Positions 17,347 to 25,844 of a stretch of DNA of 43,207 bases are shown here, piece by piece. Each line of letters starts with the position of its first letter. Position 1 is the first letter of the stretch. A program made the position numbers and the translations under genes. The DNA is from Methanoregula sp. UBA154 (GTDB lineage Archaea; Halobacteriota; Methanomicrobia; Methanomicrobiales; Methanospirillaceae): the NCBI GenBank assembly GCA_002502245.1, contig DAPW01000002.1, positions 1 to 43,207 on the forward strand, read 5' to 3'. The notes under the pieces are model-generated. The model was not told where the DNA came from and made no database searches. It saw only the letters and a program-made list of their open reading frames with translations.

Positions 17347-17751
17347 TCAGGACTTCCGGTGAGAGGGGCGCCTGCTCTTGCCGAAGGCATATGCCTCGCG
17401 AAGCCACCCGCGGACATCCTCGTCAAGATCAGGTTCCCGTTCGATAACGACATGGTGCGTCCAGCGGCCGGGATATGGTTCAACGGCCTGTCGGATCCGG
17501 TCGTGAATAATCTGACGGTCAAGGGAAAAAGCGAGAGTGATACTGGAGTCCGGCTGCTTTCGTATCCAGATCTGCGGGAGCCAGACCCACGCAAATTTTC
17601 TTTTTGTGCCGAATGATACCTGGGTTTTCGTTGCCTCGATATTGACCGGCCCAAGCGATTCGATGAAGCGCCGGACCTCCTGGAAGAGGAGAAGGGATAC
17701 CGGCCTGCCGTCAAATAATCCTTCGATCGTCCAGCTGCCAGGCCTCCTCAT
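17347..17751 (-). CDS. DUF5655-domain protein
   Basis: A 134-residue cytoplasmic protein with the DUF5655 pattern: LFQEVRRFIESLGP, then EATKTQVSFGTKRKFAWVWL and a C-terminal THHVVIE segment. DUF5655 proteins are small, widespread and uncharacterised; the conserved basic and aromatic residues suggest binding of a nucleotide or nucleic acid, but that is inference. It is monocistronic and convergent with the IPT lipoprotein gene. Confidence 0.75.
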   Translation of the reverse strand: MRRPGSWTIEGLFDGRPVSLLLFQEVRRFIESLGPVNIEATKTQVSFGTKRKFAWVWLPQIWIRKQPDSSITLAFSLDRQIIHDRIRQAVEPYPGRWTHHVVIEREPDLDEDVRGWLREAYAFGKSRRPSHRKS

Positions 17752-17979
17752 GGAAGGTGAATAGGGAGGCCATCTTCTTAAATACCCCGCTGCTGTTCAG
17801 CGATGTAGCAGGAACTCTGCCCGGGTCCGGCTTGCCGGATAAAAAAGAACGGATTCCGGCACGCCTTCCTGCCCCATCCGGTTACCGATCCCCGGTACAT
17901 GCTCTCTGGCCGGACCGGCCGTCACGCAATAATTCTATTCCATAAGCCAGATGCTTCAGCCGGGGACTGTCCGTAACAG

Positions 17980-18740
17980 ATGCAGATGACACAGGTGTCC
18001 GGCGGTTGGGATACAGGAGAGAAGGACGGCGATGCGGCGGCGATGCGGTTCCAAAAGGGACTGCCCTGGTCACTGTCGGGAGATACCTTGAGGCAATCCA
18101 GGCGTTTTCAAAAAGCTCTGGAGGCCCGGCCACGGGATGCCCGGTGGCTGGAGGGGCTCGCAGCAGCTGTCGATCGGCCTGGCTTTCTTTTCGCACGCCC
18201 TCAGCCTTGCAGAACAGGCCGCTGCCACGGCCCCGCTCTGCCGGATGCCTGGTTCCTCGGTGGACTTTCCCTCTACTGGCGGGGAAACTACACAGGTGCA
18301 GCAGACTGCCTTGGCCATGCCGTAGCCCTGCTCCAGGACCATACCGAGACTGGTTCTTTTTTGGGAACTGCTGTTATCTGAGGGGCGAGGCCGAATCGTC
18401 TGTCGAATTGTTTTGACCGCCTCCTCAGGATCCCGGGGAGGTACCCAAAAGCGCTGTACAACAAGGGGGTTTCCCTTGCAGACCTCGGGCGGTATGAGGA
18501 GGCTGTGGAGACATACCGGGCATGCCTTGACATGAGCCTGGGTGTAGCCGTCGTCCTGGCCAACCTTGGCGTTGCGCTCGGGAACCTCGGGCAATCCGGA
18601 GAGGCAATCCGGTCGTTCGATGAAGCGCTGGGCAATCGATCCGCGTGAGCCGCTGATCTGGAACAACAAGGGGCTGGCGCATGAAAAACTCGGCTGGGAA
18701 GAAGAAGCACTGGCCTGCTTTGGGAAAATACCACGACCTG
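17980..18740 (+). pseudogene. Tetratricopeptide-repeat protein broken by many frameshifts
   Basis: Read across frames, this region gives one continuous TPR solenoid: GRYLEAIQAFSK, KALEARPRDARWLEGLA, ALPDAWFLGGLSLYWRGNYT, FGNCCYLRGEAESSVELF, YPKALYNKGVSLADLGRYEE, AVVLANLGVALGNLGQSGEA, AIDPREPLIWNNKGLAHEKL. I see about seven frame changes in 760 bases, each a small indel, while the protein signal stays strong between them. It ends about 100 bases before the Yip1 paralogue at 18841. Either a gene in early decay or a stretch of poor sequence accuracy; it cannot make an intact protein as written. Confidence 0.8.
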
Positions 18741-18807
18741 ACCGGAGACCGTTATTCCAGGACCATCAGCCCGCTCCCCTTCCGGTGAGCAGCGGCCACT
18801 GGCTTCC

Positions 18808-18815
18808 TTTATATC
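18808..18815 (+). promoter_or_regulatory. TATA box of the second Yip1-family gene
   Basis: TTTATATC lies about 29 bases before the ATG at 18841, the usual distance for an archaeal leaderless start. It shows the gene has its own promoter and does not depend on the broken TPR gene. Confidence 0.55.
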
Positions 18816-18840
18816 CCGCTCCTGACAACGATAGATCTGC

Positions 18841-19428
18841 ATGATAACCATGATTATAGAGAAGGTGAAAGGATTCCTCCTCGATCCTGTTGAGACATTC
18901 CGGCAATCGGGCAACGATGGACCGGGTGAGGTGGTTGCGTATTTTGCAGCACTTCTCCTGCTCAATGCAATCCTCTCTGCCATTCTCGCCGCTGTCAGTA
19001 TCGACGCCCTGCCGGTATTTGACGGCATGGGATGGGGCGCTGAAACCCCGGTTGTACTATTTTTCATGGTCCTGGCCGGCGGTTTTATCGCAACCATCAT
19101 CTTTGCGGCATGGCTTCACCTCTGGGTGTACCTTTTCGGCGGGCGCCGGGGGATCCTGCAGACGGTAAAGGCGGTTATGTACGGGAGTACACCCGGCCTC
19201 CTTCTCGGGTGGATTCCGGTTCTTGGCTTTCTCTTCACGCTCTGGTCGCTCGCCCTTGGCATACTGGGACTCCGCGAGCTGCAGGATATCGGCCCGGTGC
19301 GGTCGATCCTCGTGGTTGCACTTGCCGTCATGATCCCGCTCTTCCTCCTCATCCTCGTGGCAGCATACCTCATTACCACGAATGTGGTAGTTACCGCAGT
19401 CCCGTCCTCCCCTCCCGGCCCGGTATAA
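18841..19428 (+). CDS. Yip1-family membrane protein (paralogue)
   Basis: A 195-residue integral membrane protein with about five hydrophobic helices, homologous along its length to 12968-13561: VKGFLLDPVETFRQSGND, AAWLHLWVYLFGGRRGI, YGSTPGLLLGWIPVLG, WSLALGILGLRELQ. Function unknown; Yip1-domain proteins are membrane-embedded and in eukaryotes act in vesicle traffic, a role that cannot be transferred here. A second ATG at 18850 would give a start like MIIEKVKG. It has its own TATA box and is followed directly by a mosaic repeat. Confidence 0.85.
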   Translation: MITMIIEKVKGFLLDPVETFRQSGNDGPGEVVAYFAALLLLNAILSAILAAVSIDALPVFDGMGWGAETPVVLFFMVLAGGFIATIIFAAWLHLWVYLFGGRRGILQTVKAVMYGSTPGLLLGWIPVLGFLFTLWSLALGILGLRELQDIGPVRSILVVALAVMIPLFLLILVAAYLITTNVVVTAVPSSPPGPV

Positions 19429-19432
19429 TTTT

Positions 19433-19725
19433 TGGTGATTGATTAACGAGAGTCACCTTTTTAAAATATGTGAGCAATGCAAAAATTATGGATCCATTGA
19501 ATTCCTCATTAAGTATGATGGGGGCTGATGCCCCCATACCCCGATAAAGAGGGGTGGCCGCCGCCCCGAAGGGCGCCCCGCGGCGGCTTCAATTACCGGA
19601 TATCTTGAACCGGCTACAGATTATTCCGTTTAAAAAAACAGGTAATACGTCGTCATCGCATTGGGGGGGTGCCCCAGTGGCGGGGGCGGAGCGTCAGCGG
19701 AGCCCCCGAGAACGTTAAGACATTC
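19433..19725 (+). repeat. Mosaic intergenic repeat, long form (modules P and S)
   Basis: The fullest copy. P module 19517-19592: a perfect 8-base-pair stem ATGGGGGC/GCCCCCAT with loop TGAT at 19518-19537, then a second hairpin between ccgccgcc and gcggcgg. S module to 19725: accggatatcttgaaccg, ttattccgtttaaaaaaaca, catcgcattggg, ggcgggggcggagcg, gagaacgttaagac. It matches 5391-5667 nearly base for base. Confidence 0.88.
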
Positions 19726-19729
19726 ATTC

Positions 19730-19798
19730 TGAGAATCATCAATGAACGTAAATCCCAGTTATTATTTGTGGCTTATTTTAAGGAATCACCTAATTTTT
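19730..19798 (+). repeat. Tail module of the mosaic repeat
   Basis: Nearly identical to 6715-6775 (aatcatcaatgaacgtaaat, atttgtggcttattttaagg, aatcacc). Here it is joined directly to a P+S copy, which supports treating it as part of the same element family. Confidence 0.75.
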
Positions 19799-19950
19799 TT
19801 ATACCGGCGCTTTCGCGTGAATCCGCTCCCCTGAATTAGTACCTGACCGACCCATGGGTTCCCGCCCGGTGAACCGGCATGGTAATTCTGCCCGGACATC
19901 ACCGGCTGGTCCATGGTCGGAGCGGAAATTCCCCGGCCAGTACCTTTATT

Positions 19951-19970
19951 ATTAGGTAAAACCTAACTAA
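19951..19970. promoter_or_regulatory. Palindromic operator before the MarR gene
   Basis: TTAGGT and ACCTAA are separated by AAA, extended on the right to ACCTAACTAA. The site lies two bases before the ATG at 19973 and directly after a TATA-like TTTATTAT (19945-19952), so a bound repressor would block the start site. The same half-site recurs before lon. Confidence 0.6.
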
Positions 19971-19972
19971 CG

Positions 19973-20404
19973 ATGGATCGGAGTATGATGGAGCGAGACG
20001 AGCACCTGCTGGAAATGCTTGAGCACCTGCTCATGATGAAGAACGAATGCTCCTGTTCAATCTTCTCCGAATGCGGGCTTTCGGATATGACGGTAAAACA
20101 GATCGCGTACCTGAAAGTCATCAACGAACAGGGAGACGTCACCTTCAGCAGGCTCGCCGAGATCACGAAAAACTCAAAACCCACGATCACCGAGATGGTC
20201 AACAAATTTGTACGGATGGAGTGCGTATACCGGGAACCTTCCCGCGATGACGGGAGGATCCTGTATATTCGTCTTACCGACAAAGGAAGAAAGATTGCCA
20301 AAGCCGAAGAAGATGCGTTACGCAGGGTGATTGAACGAATGATCGACTCGCTGGATGAACACGAGCTGGATCTCCTGATCGGGATCCTGCAGAAGGTCAG
20401 GTAA
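19973..20404 (+). CDS. MarR-family transcriptional regulator
   Basis: A 143-residue winged-helix regulator. After a dimerisation helix (ERDEHLLEMLEHLLMM) come LSDMTVKQIAYLKVI (about residues 36-50), the recognition helix region SRLAEITKNSKPTITEMVNK (about 60-80), and the wing REPSRDDGRILYIRLTDKG (about 90-108), where the D-R pair is typical of MarR. A CSCSIF segment near residue 26 could allow redox or metal sensing; that is inference. A palindrome overlaps its own start region and a related one precedes the following lon gene, 42 bases downstream, so it probably represses itself and lon. Confidence 0.88.
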   Translation: MDRSMMERDEHLLEMLEHLLMMKNECSCSIFSECGLSDMTVKQIAYLKVINEQGDVTFSRLAEITKNSKPTITEMVNKFVRMECVYREPSRDDGRILYIRLTDKGRKIAKAEEDALRRVIERMIDSLDEHELDLLIGILQKVR

Positions 20405-20423
20405 ATTTTTTTTATACCAGCCA

Positions 20424-20446
20424 TTAGTTAGGTAAATTCGAACTAA
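20424..20446. promoter_or_regulatory. Operator before lon, related to the MarR operator
   Basis: Half-sites TTAGTTAGGT and TTCGAACTAA are separated by AAA. The left half equals the reverse complement of the right half of the MarR site (ACCTAACTAA). It lies just after a TATA box TTTATA at 20411-20416 and ends at the ATG at 20447. Confidence 0.6.
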
Positions 20447-22846
20447 ATGATTGAGGAAACCATGCAGACAGAAAAAACGGAAGGTACACCGGAAACGGTA
20501 GTCATACCGCTCTTTGATATTGTCGTTTACCCGGATAGCAGGACAAAATTCCAGGTTGATCTGGCAACCGGGGAGCTCCTGCTGGATGCGATGAAAGATG
20601 AAGACCATGCGCATGCCATCGGCCTGACCGTGAAAAGCGGCACCCGGCCTCAGGAAGTGACCGGAGAAGCGTTCTACAAAACCGGCAACCTGTTCCACAT
20701 CGCGCACGTGCAACCGGCCGATGACGGCTATGTGATCTGTGCACAGGTCATGCAGCGGGTGAAGGTCGTCTCCCTGACAGAAAAAGACGGGCGGCTTTAT
20801 GCCACGTACGAGCCAGTCCCGGACATCAGGGATATCGAAGATGATCTGAAGGACCGGATTCTCACGGACATCAAACTCACCATCCACGAGATCAGCAGCC
20901 GGTTTACGGGCTCCGAGCAGTTCACCAAGCCGGTAGACCGGATGGACTCCGTTGACCAGATTATGGGGTTTGTCATGCCGTTTCTGCCGGTCCACCTTGC
21001 TGAGAAACAGGCGCTCCTGGAGATCGTGTCGGTCAGGCAACGCTCCATAACGTTCCTCGAGCTCCTTATGAAGACCCGGGAGAACATCCAGATCCGGATC
21101 GAGATGGCAAAAAAAGTCACCGATAAGGTCAGCAAGTCGAACCGGGAGGCAATGCTCCGGGAACAGCTGAAAATGATCCAGGAAGAGCTCGGCGAAAGCG
21201 ATGGCACTGCCGGTGATGGCGGGTACCGTGAACGGGTAGAGAATTCAAAGATGCCGGACGATGTGCGGAAAAAGGCACTGGCGGAAGTCAGAAAACTTGA
21301 GACGGGCGGCAGCCAGAACCACGAGAGCTCCGTGATCCGGAACTACCTCGACCTCATGCTCGACCTCCCGTGGGTGACCGATGAGAAGAAGAGCATCGAT
21401 ATCGTAAAAGCCCGCCACGTGCTCGACTGTCACCACAACGGCCTTGAGAAGGTCAAGGAACGGATCATCCAGCACCTCGCGGTCATGAAACTGAAGACAG
21501 AGAAGCAGGGCTCGATCCTCCTCTTTGCCGGGCCGCCCGGCACCGGTAAGACAAGCCTTGGCAGGAGCATCGCGGAAGCCCTTGGCAGGAAGTACGTCCG
21601 GATCAGCCTTGGGGGTGTCCGGGACGAGGCCGAGATCCGCGGGCACCGGCGGACCTATGTCGGCGCTTTGCCCGGGAGGATCATCCAGGGTATCCGGAAG
21701 GCCGGCACAAAGAACCCGGTCTTCATTCTCGATGAAATAGACAAGCTTGCGATGTCCTACGCGGGCGATCCGGCAAGCGCCCTCCTCGAGGTTCTTGACC
21801 CGGAGCAGAACAACACCTTCTCGGACCACTACCTCGAGGTCCCGTACGACCTCTCCGACGTGCTGTTCATCGCCACCGCCAACTCCCTTGCAACGATCCC
21901 GGCCCCGCTCCTTGACAGGATGGAGCTGATCGAGATCTCGGGCTACACGAAGAACGAGAAGTTCGCTATTGCACGGGATCACCTGGTCCCCGAGATCCTC
22001 AGGGAGCACGGTCTCGACGCGGACAAACTCCGTTTCGATGACGAAGCCCTGAAGGTGATCATCGAGAAATACACCCGGGAGGCGGGGGTCCGCTGGCTGA
22101 AAAAACAGCTTGCAAAGGCTGCACGGCATGTCTCCGAGAGGATCGTCTCCGGGACTGCTGAACTGCCGTTCACGGTAACTGTGGACAAGCTCGCGGCGAT
22201 CCTCGGGAAGGAACAGATCCGGCAGGAAGTGGCACGCAAGGAACCGGTACCCGGCGTGATCACTGGTCTGGCATGGACCCCGGTCGGCGGGGAGATCCTC
22301 TTTATCGAAGGAACATTCATGCCCGGGACAGGCAAGCTCACGCTCACCGGCCAGCTTGGGGACGTGATGAAGGAGTCGGCAACGATCTCGCTTTCCCTGA
22401 TCCGCTCCCGGCTCGCAAACGCGGAGAACGGGTTCAATTTCATGACAAGCGATATCCATGTCCACGTGCCCTCCGGGGCAACTCCCAAGGACGGGCCGTC
22501 GGCCGGCGTTACGCTTTTTACAGCGCTCGCATCCTTAATTACCGGAAAGACCGCCGACCCGGACCTTGCCATGACCGGTGAGGTAACCCTGAGCGGGGCG
22601 GTCCTGCCGGTCGGGGGGATCAAGGAGAAGGTCCTTGCAGCCCACCGGGCGGGCATCAAAAAGATCATACTGCCAAAAGAGAACGAACGGGATCTGCAGG
22701 ACGTTCCTGAAGATGTCCGGAACGAACTCGCCTTCGTGCCGGTGGAGACGGTGGAAGAAGTCTTAAAAGAGGCCCTCAGCATTGAGATGCCCCGGACACT
22801 GATTCTGCACACCGGGAACAGTGTTGCACCGGCTCAGAACGTCTGA
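20447..22846 (+). CDS. lon: ATP-dependent protease La (LonA, bacterial type)
   Basis: A 799-residue soluble Lon protease degrading damaged and regulatory proteins. Order: N-terminal substrate domain (VVIPLFDIVVYPD at about residue 22), a helical linker, AAA+ module with Walker A GPPGTGKT near 360 and Walker B VFILDEIDKL near 425, and a C-terminal protease domain with the dyad Ser685 (in DGPSAG) and Lys726 (in GGIKEKV). No transmembrane insert is present, so this is the bacterial LonA form, not the membrane LonB usual in archaea; horizontal origin is likely. The start is ATG at 20447, or ATG at 20462, which follows a GAGG site by five bases. The preceding MarR gene and shared operator suggest control by stress. 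Confidence 0.96.
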   Translation: MIEETMQTEKTEGTPETVVIPLFDIVVYPDSRTKFQVDLATGELLLDAMKDEDHAHAIGLTVKSGTRPQEVTGEAFYKTGNLFHIAHVQPADDGYVICAQVMQRVKVVSLTEKDGRLYATYEPVPDIRDIEDDLKDRILTDIKLTIHEISSRFTGSEQFTKPVDRMDSVDQIMGFVMPFLPVHLAEKQALLEIVSVRQRSITFLELLMKTRENIQIRIEMAKKVTDKVSKSNREAMLREQLKMIQEELGESDGTAGDGGYRERVENSKMPDDVRKKALAEVRKLETGGSQNHESSVIRNYLDLMLDLPWVTDEKKSIDIVKARHVLDCHHNGLEKVKERIIQHLAVMKLKTEKQGSILLFAGPPGTGKTSLGRSIAEALGRKYVRISLGGVRDEAEIRGHRRTYVGALPGRIIQGIRKAGTKNPVFILDEIDKLAMSYAGDPASALLEVLDPEQNNTFSDHYLEVPYDLSDVLFIATANSLATIPAPLLDRMELIEISGYTKNEKFAIARDHLVPEILREHGLDADKLRFDDEALKVIIEKYTREAGVRWLKKQLAKAARHVSERIVSGTAELPFTVTVDKLAAILGKEQIRQEVARKEPVPGVITGLAWTPVGGEILFIEGTFMPGTGKLTLTGQLGDVMKESATISLSLIRSRLANAENGFNFMTSDIHVHVPSGATPKDGPSAGVTLFTALASLITGKTADPDLAMTGEVTLSGAVLPVGGIKEKVLAAHRAGIKKIILPKENERDLQDVPEDVRNELAFVPVETVEEVLKEALSIEMPRTLILHTGNSVAPAQNV

Positions 22847-22861
22847 AATCCGGGAGACCGC

Positions 22862-22873
22862 TCTCTCTTTTTT
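22862..22873 (+). terminator. Poly-T termination signal after lon
   Basis: A pyrimidine stretch ending in six T residues lies about 20 bases after the lon stop, fitting archaeal U-rich termination. Confidence 0.4.
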
Positions 22874-23201
22874 CCCTGCAAAACAGGGATATCCGGGTCA
22901 GGCACCTCACGGATCATGACTATTGTCGTACCACCCGGCTCATCATTTGGGACTTATCTGTTGCGCTCTCATGCGGGAATCCGGATGACTTAAAAAACCC
23001 CTGTCATTTTTTTTCAGTAATCCGGTGATCCTTTTTCTGGGGTTCTCTGAAGAAAGGGATGACTTAATATTCCTCAGCATCAAGCACTCTGCAGATTGAA
23101 GGCAGGTATGGCATCATGAAAAAAGGAGAAATGTATTCTGGTATACCGGCATATGCTGCTGTGTCTTTTATGGCATACCCGTTACCGGGAGCGGAGCGGT
23201 T
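22874..23201. other. Intergenic stretch without a recognised gene
   Basis: Between lon and the zinc metallopeptidase gene I see no credible frame. There are T-runs near 23009-23016 and an AT-rich segment, but no repeat module and no clear structured RNA. Confidence 0.5.
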
Positions 23202-24056
23202 ATGAAGTGGCGGACCGGCACGCGGAGCGGGAATGTCGAGGACCGGAGAGGAATCCCGGGGGGTAAGGCAGGGGGTCTTGGCATTGTCGGGATCATCGTC
23301 GTCGTCATCCTCGCTCTGGTCATGGGCGTTGACCCGACCCAGTTCCTCCAGGAAACCGATCTTTCCCTGGATTCAACCGCGCAATCGCAGCTGTCACAGG
23401 CAGACCAGGACCTTCTTGCGGATAATGCAAGGCTGGTTCTTGGAGATACGGAGAAGACGTGGGCAGTTATCTTCGAGGACCAGATTGGGCGTACGTACAC
23501 GGAACCGACGCTGGTCCTGTTTACGGGTGGCGTGGAATCGGCCTGCGGGTATGCCAGCGCAGCGGTCGGACCGTTCTATTGCCCGGGGGACCATAAGGTC
23601 TACCTTGACCTCGACTTTTTCTATGAACTCCAGGAACAATACAGGGCTTCCGGCGACTTCGCCCAGGCATACGTCATCACGCACGAGATCGGCCACCACG
23701 TGCAGACACTTCTCGGGACAAGCCAGTACGTGAATACAAAAAGCAGGCAGGTAAGCGAGACGGAGGCGAACCAGCTGTCGGTCGCGCTCGAGCTGCAGGC
23801 TGACTGCTATTCCGGGGTATGGGCCAACCGCGCCCAGTACCAGGACCTTATCCTTGAAAAAGGCGATCTTGAAGAGGCGCTGAACGCCGCAAACGCCATC
23901 GGAGACGATACACTCCAGAAGCAGGCACAGGGATATGTTGTGCCCGACTCCTTCACGCACGGGACGTCCGCGGAGCGCGTGCAGTGGTTCCGCAAGGGCA
24001 TGGACTCCGGGCTGGTTTCGGCCTGTGAAAGTCCCCTGCTCCCTGCCGTGACATAA
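23202..24056 (+). CDS. Neutral zinc metallopeptidase (YpfJ/KPN_02809 type)
   Basis: A 284-residue membrane-anchored protein. A cytoplasmic N-terminus is followed by one transmembrane helix (about residues 26-44, GIVGIIVVVILALVMG), then the extracytoplasmic catalytic domain with HEIGHH at 161-166, the HExxH zinc site. SACGYASAAVGPFYCPGD (about 108-125) and LELQADCYSGVWA near 200, whose Glu/Asp complete the site, are typical of the family (Pfam Zn_peptidase_2). Substrates are unknown; bacterial relatives are thought to act at the envelope. A GGAG-containing stretch precedes the ATG. It follows lon and precedes the opposing HerA-like ATPase gene. Confidence 0.9.
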   Translation: MKWRTGTRSGNVEDRRGIPGGKAGGLGIVGIIVVVILALVMGVDPTQFLQETDLSLDSTAQSQLSQADQDLLADNARLVLGDTEKTWAVIFEDQIGRTYTEPTLVLFTGGVESACGYASAAVGPFYCPGDHKVYLDLDFFYELQEQYRASGDFAQAYVITHEIGHHVQTLLGTSQYVNTKSRQVSETEANQLSVALELQADCYSGVWANRAQYQDLILEKGDLEEALNAANAIGDDTLQKQAQGYVVPDSFTHGTSAERVQWFRKGMDSGLVSACESPLLPAVT

Positions 24057-24209
24057 TATTCCGGAACGGGGATTCCGGCAAATCAATCGTCCGGGGACCG
24101 CCACGGTCAATCTATTTTTCCCCTCCCGGATATTGAAGCGGCCGGTTGGAGGACTGGTATGAACGAGGATAAAAACGGGATCGTAATTCCCGTTTCTGCA
24201 AAAGAGCAA

Positions 24210-25691
24210 TCACCGTTTTCCGGTCAGGGATCCGAGAACGCCCCGGATAAGGGCCCTCCCCAGCTGAGTCCCCATAGAACGGGCGGCGCTGGTAGCGGCT
24301 GACCCGAGAACATCGCCAGCGTTCTTTCGGGATGTACGGGTGGCAGGCCTCCGGGTCTCCACGGGTGGTTTCGGGGCCGGGCTCATGGGGGTGCCGGGAG
24401 TGACGGAATCGGCTCTCTTCTTCAGTATTTCATAGGCAGACTCACGGTCGACCATCTGGGAATAGGCAAAGCGGACCGGGGAACTGGTTATGATCCGGGC
24501 CCGCTCATCCGGAGTCAGCGGGGCAAACCTGCTGTGTGCCGGGTAGATGAGCGCCCGCTCGACCACCGACGGGCTGCCCTTTTCATCGAGCATTGAGATA
24601 AGGACTTCCCCGATCTTCAGCTCCGTCATCACCGCTGCAGTATCGAACGCAGTATTCGGCCTCAGTGTCCCGGCTGCTCCTTTCACGTTCTTTACGTCTC
24701 TGGGGGTGAACGCCCGGAGGGCGTGGTGGACCCGGTTTCCCAGCTGGCCGAGGACGGGGTCCGGGAGGTCAAGCGGGTTCTGCGTAACAAAGTACACGCC
24801 TATGCCCTTCGACCGGATCAACCTGACCACCTGCACGATCTTCTCCTCAAGCATTTTCGGGGTATCAGCAAAGAGCAGGTGCGCTTCGTCAAAAAAGAAT
24901 ACCAGTTTTGGCTTTTTCACATCCCCGGCTTCCGGAAACTGCTCGAAGAGTTCCGAGAGGAGCCAGAGGAGGAAGGTTGCATAGACTTTCGGGGACTGCA
25001 TAAGGCGGTCGGCTGCAAGGATATTGATGACGCCGCGTCCTGCTGCATCGGTTTTTACAAAATCCTCAACATTCAGGGCCGGCTCCCCGAACAGGCGATC
25101 ACCCCCCTGCTGTTCGAGCGCGAGGAGCCCTCGCTGGATGGACCCGATGCTTGCGGGAGAGATGTTCCCGTACCGGGTCTTTAACTCTTTTGCATGGTCA
25201 CCGCAGTACCGGGCCATGGCTTGCAAGTCTTTGAGATCCAGGAGAAGGAGACCCTGGTCATCTGCAATCCTGAAGAGGATGGTCAGTACGTCGGTCTGGA
25301 TATCGCTGAGGTCCAGGATACGGGCAAGGAGGAGCGGCCCCATCTCAGATACGGTGGTCCGGACCGGAAGGCCGGACTCCCCGTAGGCATCCCAGAACGC
25401 AACAGGGTACCCCTGTGGCTGGAGGTTCGGAAGCCCGACCTCGGCTGCCCGCTCGATAATTTTCTGGTTGTCCCCGCCGGCCATTGCCATGCCGGACAGG
25501 TCTCCCTTGATGTCGGCAAGAAAGACCGGGACCCCGATGGCACTAAAATTTTCTGCAAGAACGCGCAGCGTTGTGGTTTTCCCGGTCCCGGTTGCCCCTG
25601 CAATCAGGCCGTGACGGTTTGCCATCGCGGGCAGCATGGTGACAACATGCGCTCCTTTGGCAAGAGGAATAGGTTCAACGGTATCCGGCAT
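24210..25691 (-). CDS. HerA-like ATPase (DUF853 family)
   Basis: A 493-residue P-loop ATPase related to HerA/FtsK-type DNA translocases. Walker A GATGTGKT lies at residues 32-39, FLADIKGDLSG near 56 is a family signature, Walker B KLVFFFDEAHLLF lies near 265 and a sensor segment VYFVTQNPLDLPD near 300. The C-terminal 90 residues are Pro/Arg-rich with a short helical tail. DUF853 proteins (YjgR-like) are widespread and of unproven function; no NurA nuclease gene is adjacent, so it is not the HerA-NurA end-resection pair. The ATG at 25691 opens the gene; upstream is the minus-strand YkgJ-type gene, about 150 bases away. Confidence 0.88.
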   Translation of the reverse strand: MPDTVEPIPLAKGAHVVTMLPAMANRHGLIAGATGTGKTTTLRVLAENFSAIGVPVFLADIKGDLSGMAMAGGDNQKIIERAAEVGLPNLQPQGYPVAFWDAYGESGLPVRTTVSEMGPLLLARILDLSDIQTDVLTILFRIADDQGLLLLDLKDLQAMARYCGDHAKELKTRYGNISPASIGSIQRGLLALEQQGGDRLFGEPALNVEDFVKTDAAGRGVINILAADRLMQSPKVYATFLLWLLSELFEQFPEAGDVKKPKLVFFFDEAHLLFADTPKMLEEKIVQVVRLIRSKGIGVYFVTQNPLDLPDPVLGQLGNRVHHALRAFTPRDVKNVKGAAGTLRPNTAFDTAAVMTELKIGEVLISMLDEKGSPSVVERALIYPAHSRFAPLTPDERARIITSSPVRFAYSQMVDRESAYEILKKRADSVTPGTPMSPAPKPPVETRRPATRTSRKNAGDVLGSAATSAARSMGTQLGRALIRGVLGSLTGKR

Positions 25692-25844
25692 GTAAATCCC
25701 ATGTACTATTTCTGCCCGGACAGATATTGATTGTCAGGTCGTTTAGCATCGGGTTACAGGAAAAAAGGAAGAAAGCCTGCCTGTTTTACGGTGTTGACCA
25801 CAACAATATCTGGGAACACCAGGTGGCAGAACACTACCGGCGGA

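Noticed and set aside
23009..23016. T8 run after lon as a second terminator
   Set aside because: It is about 170 bases downstream and follows no gene end directly; it may be chance in an AT-rich gap.
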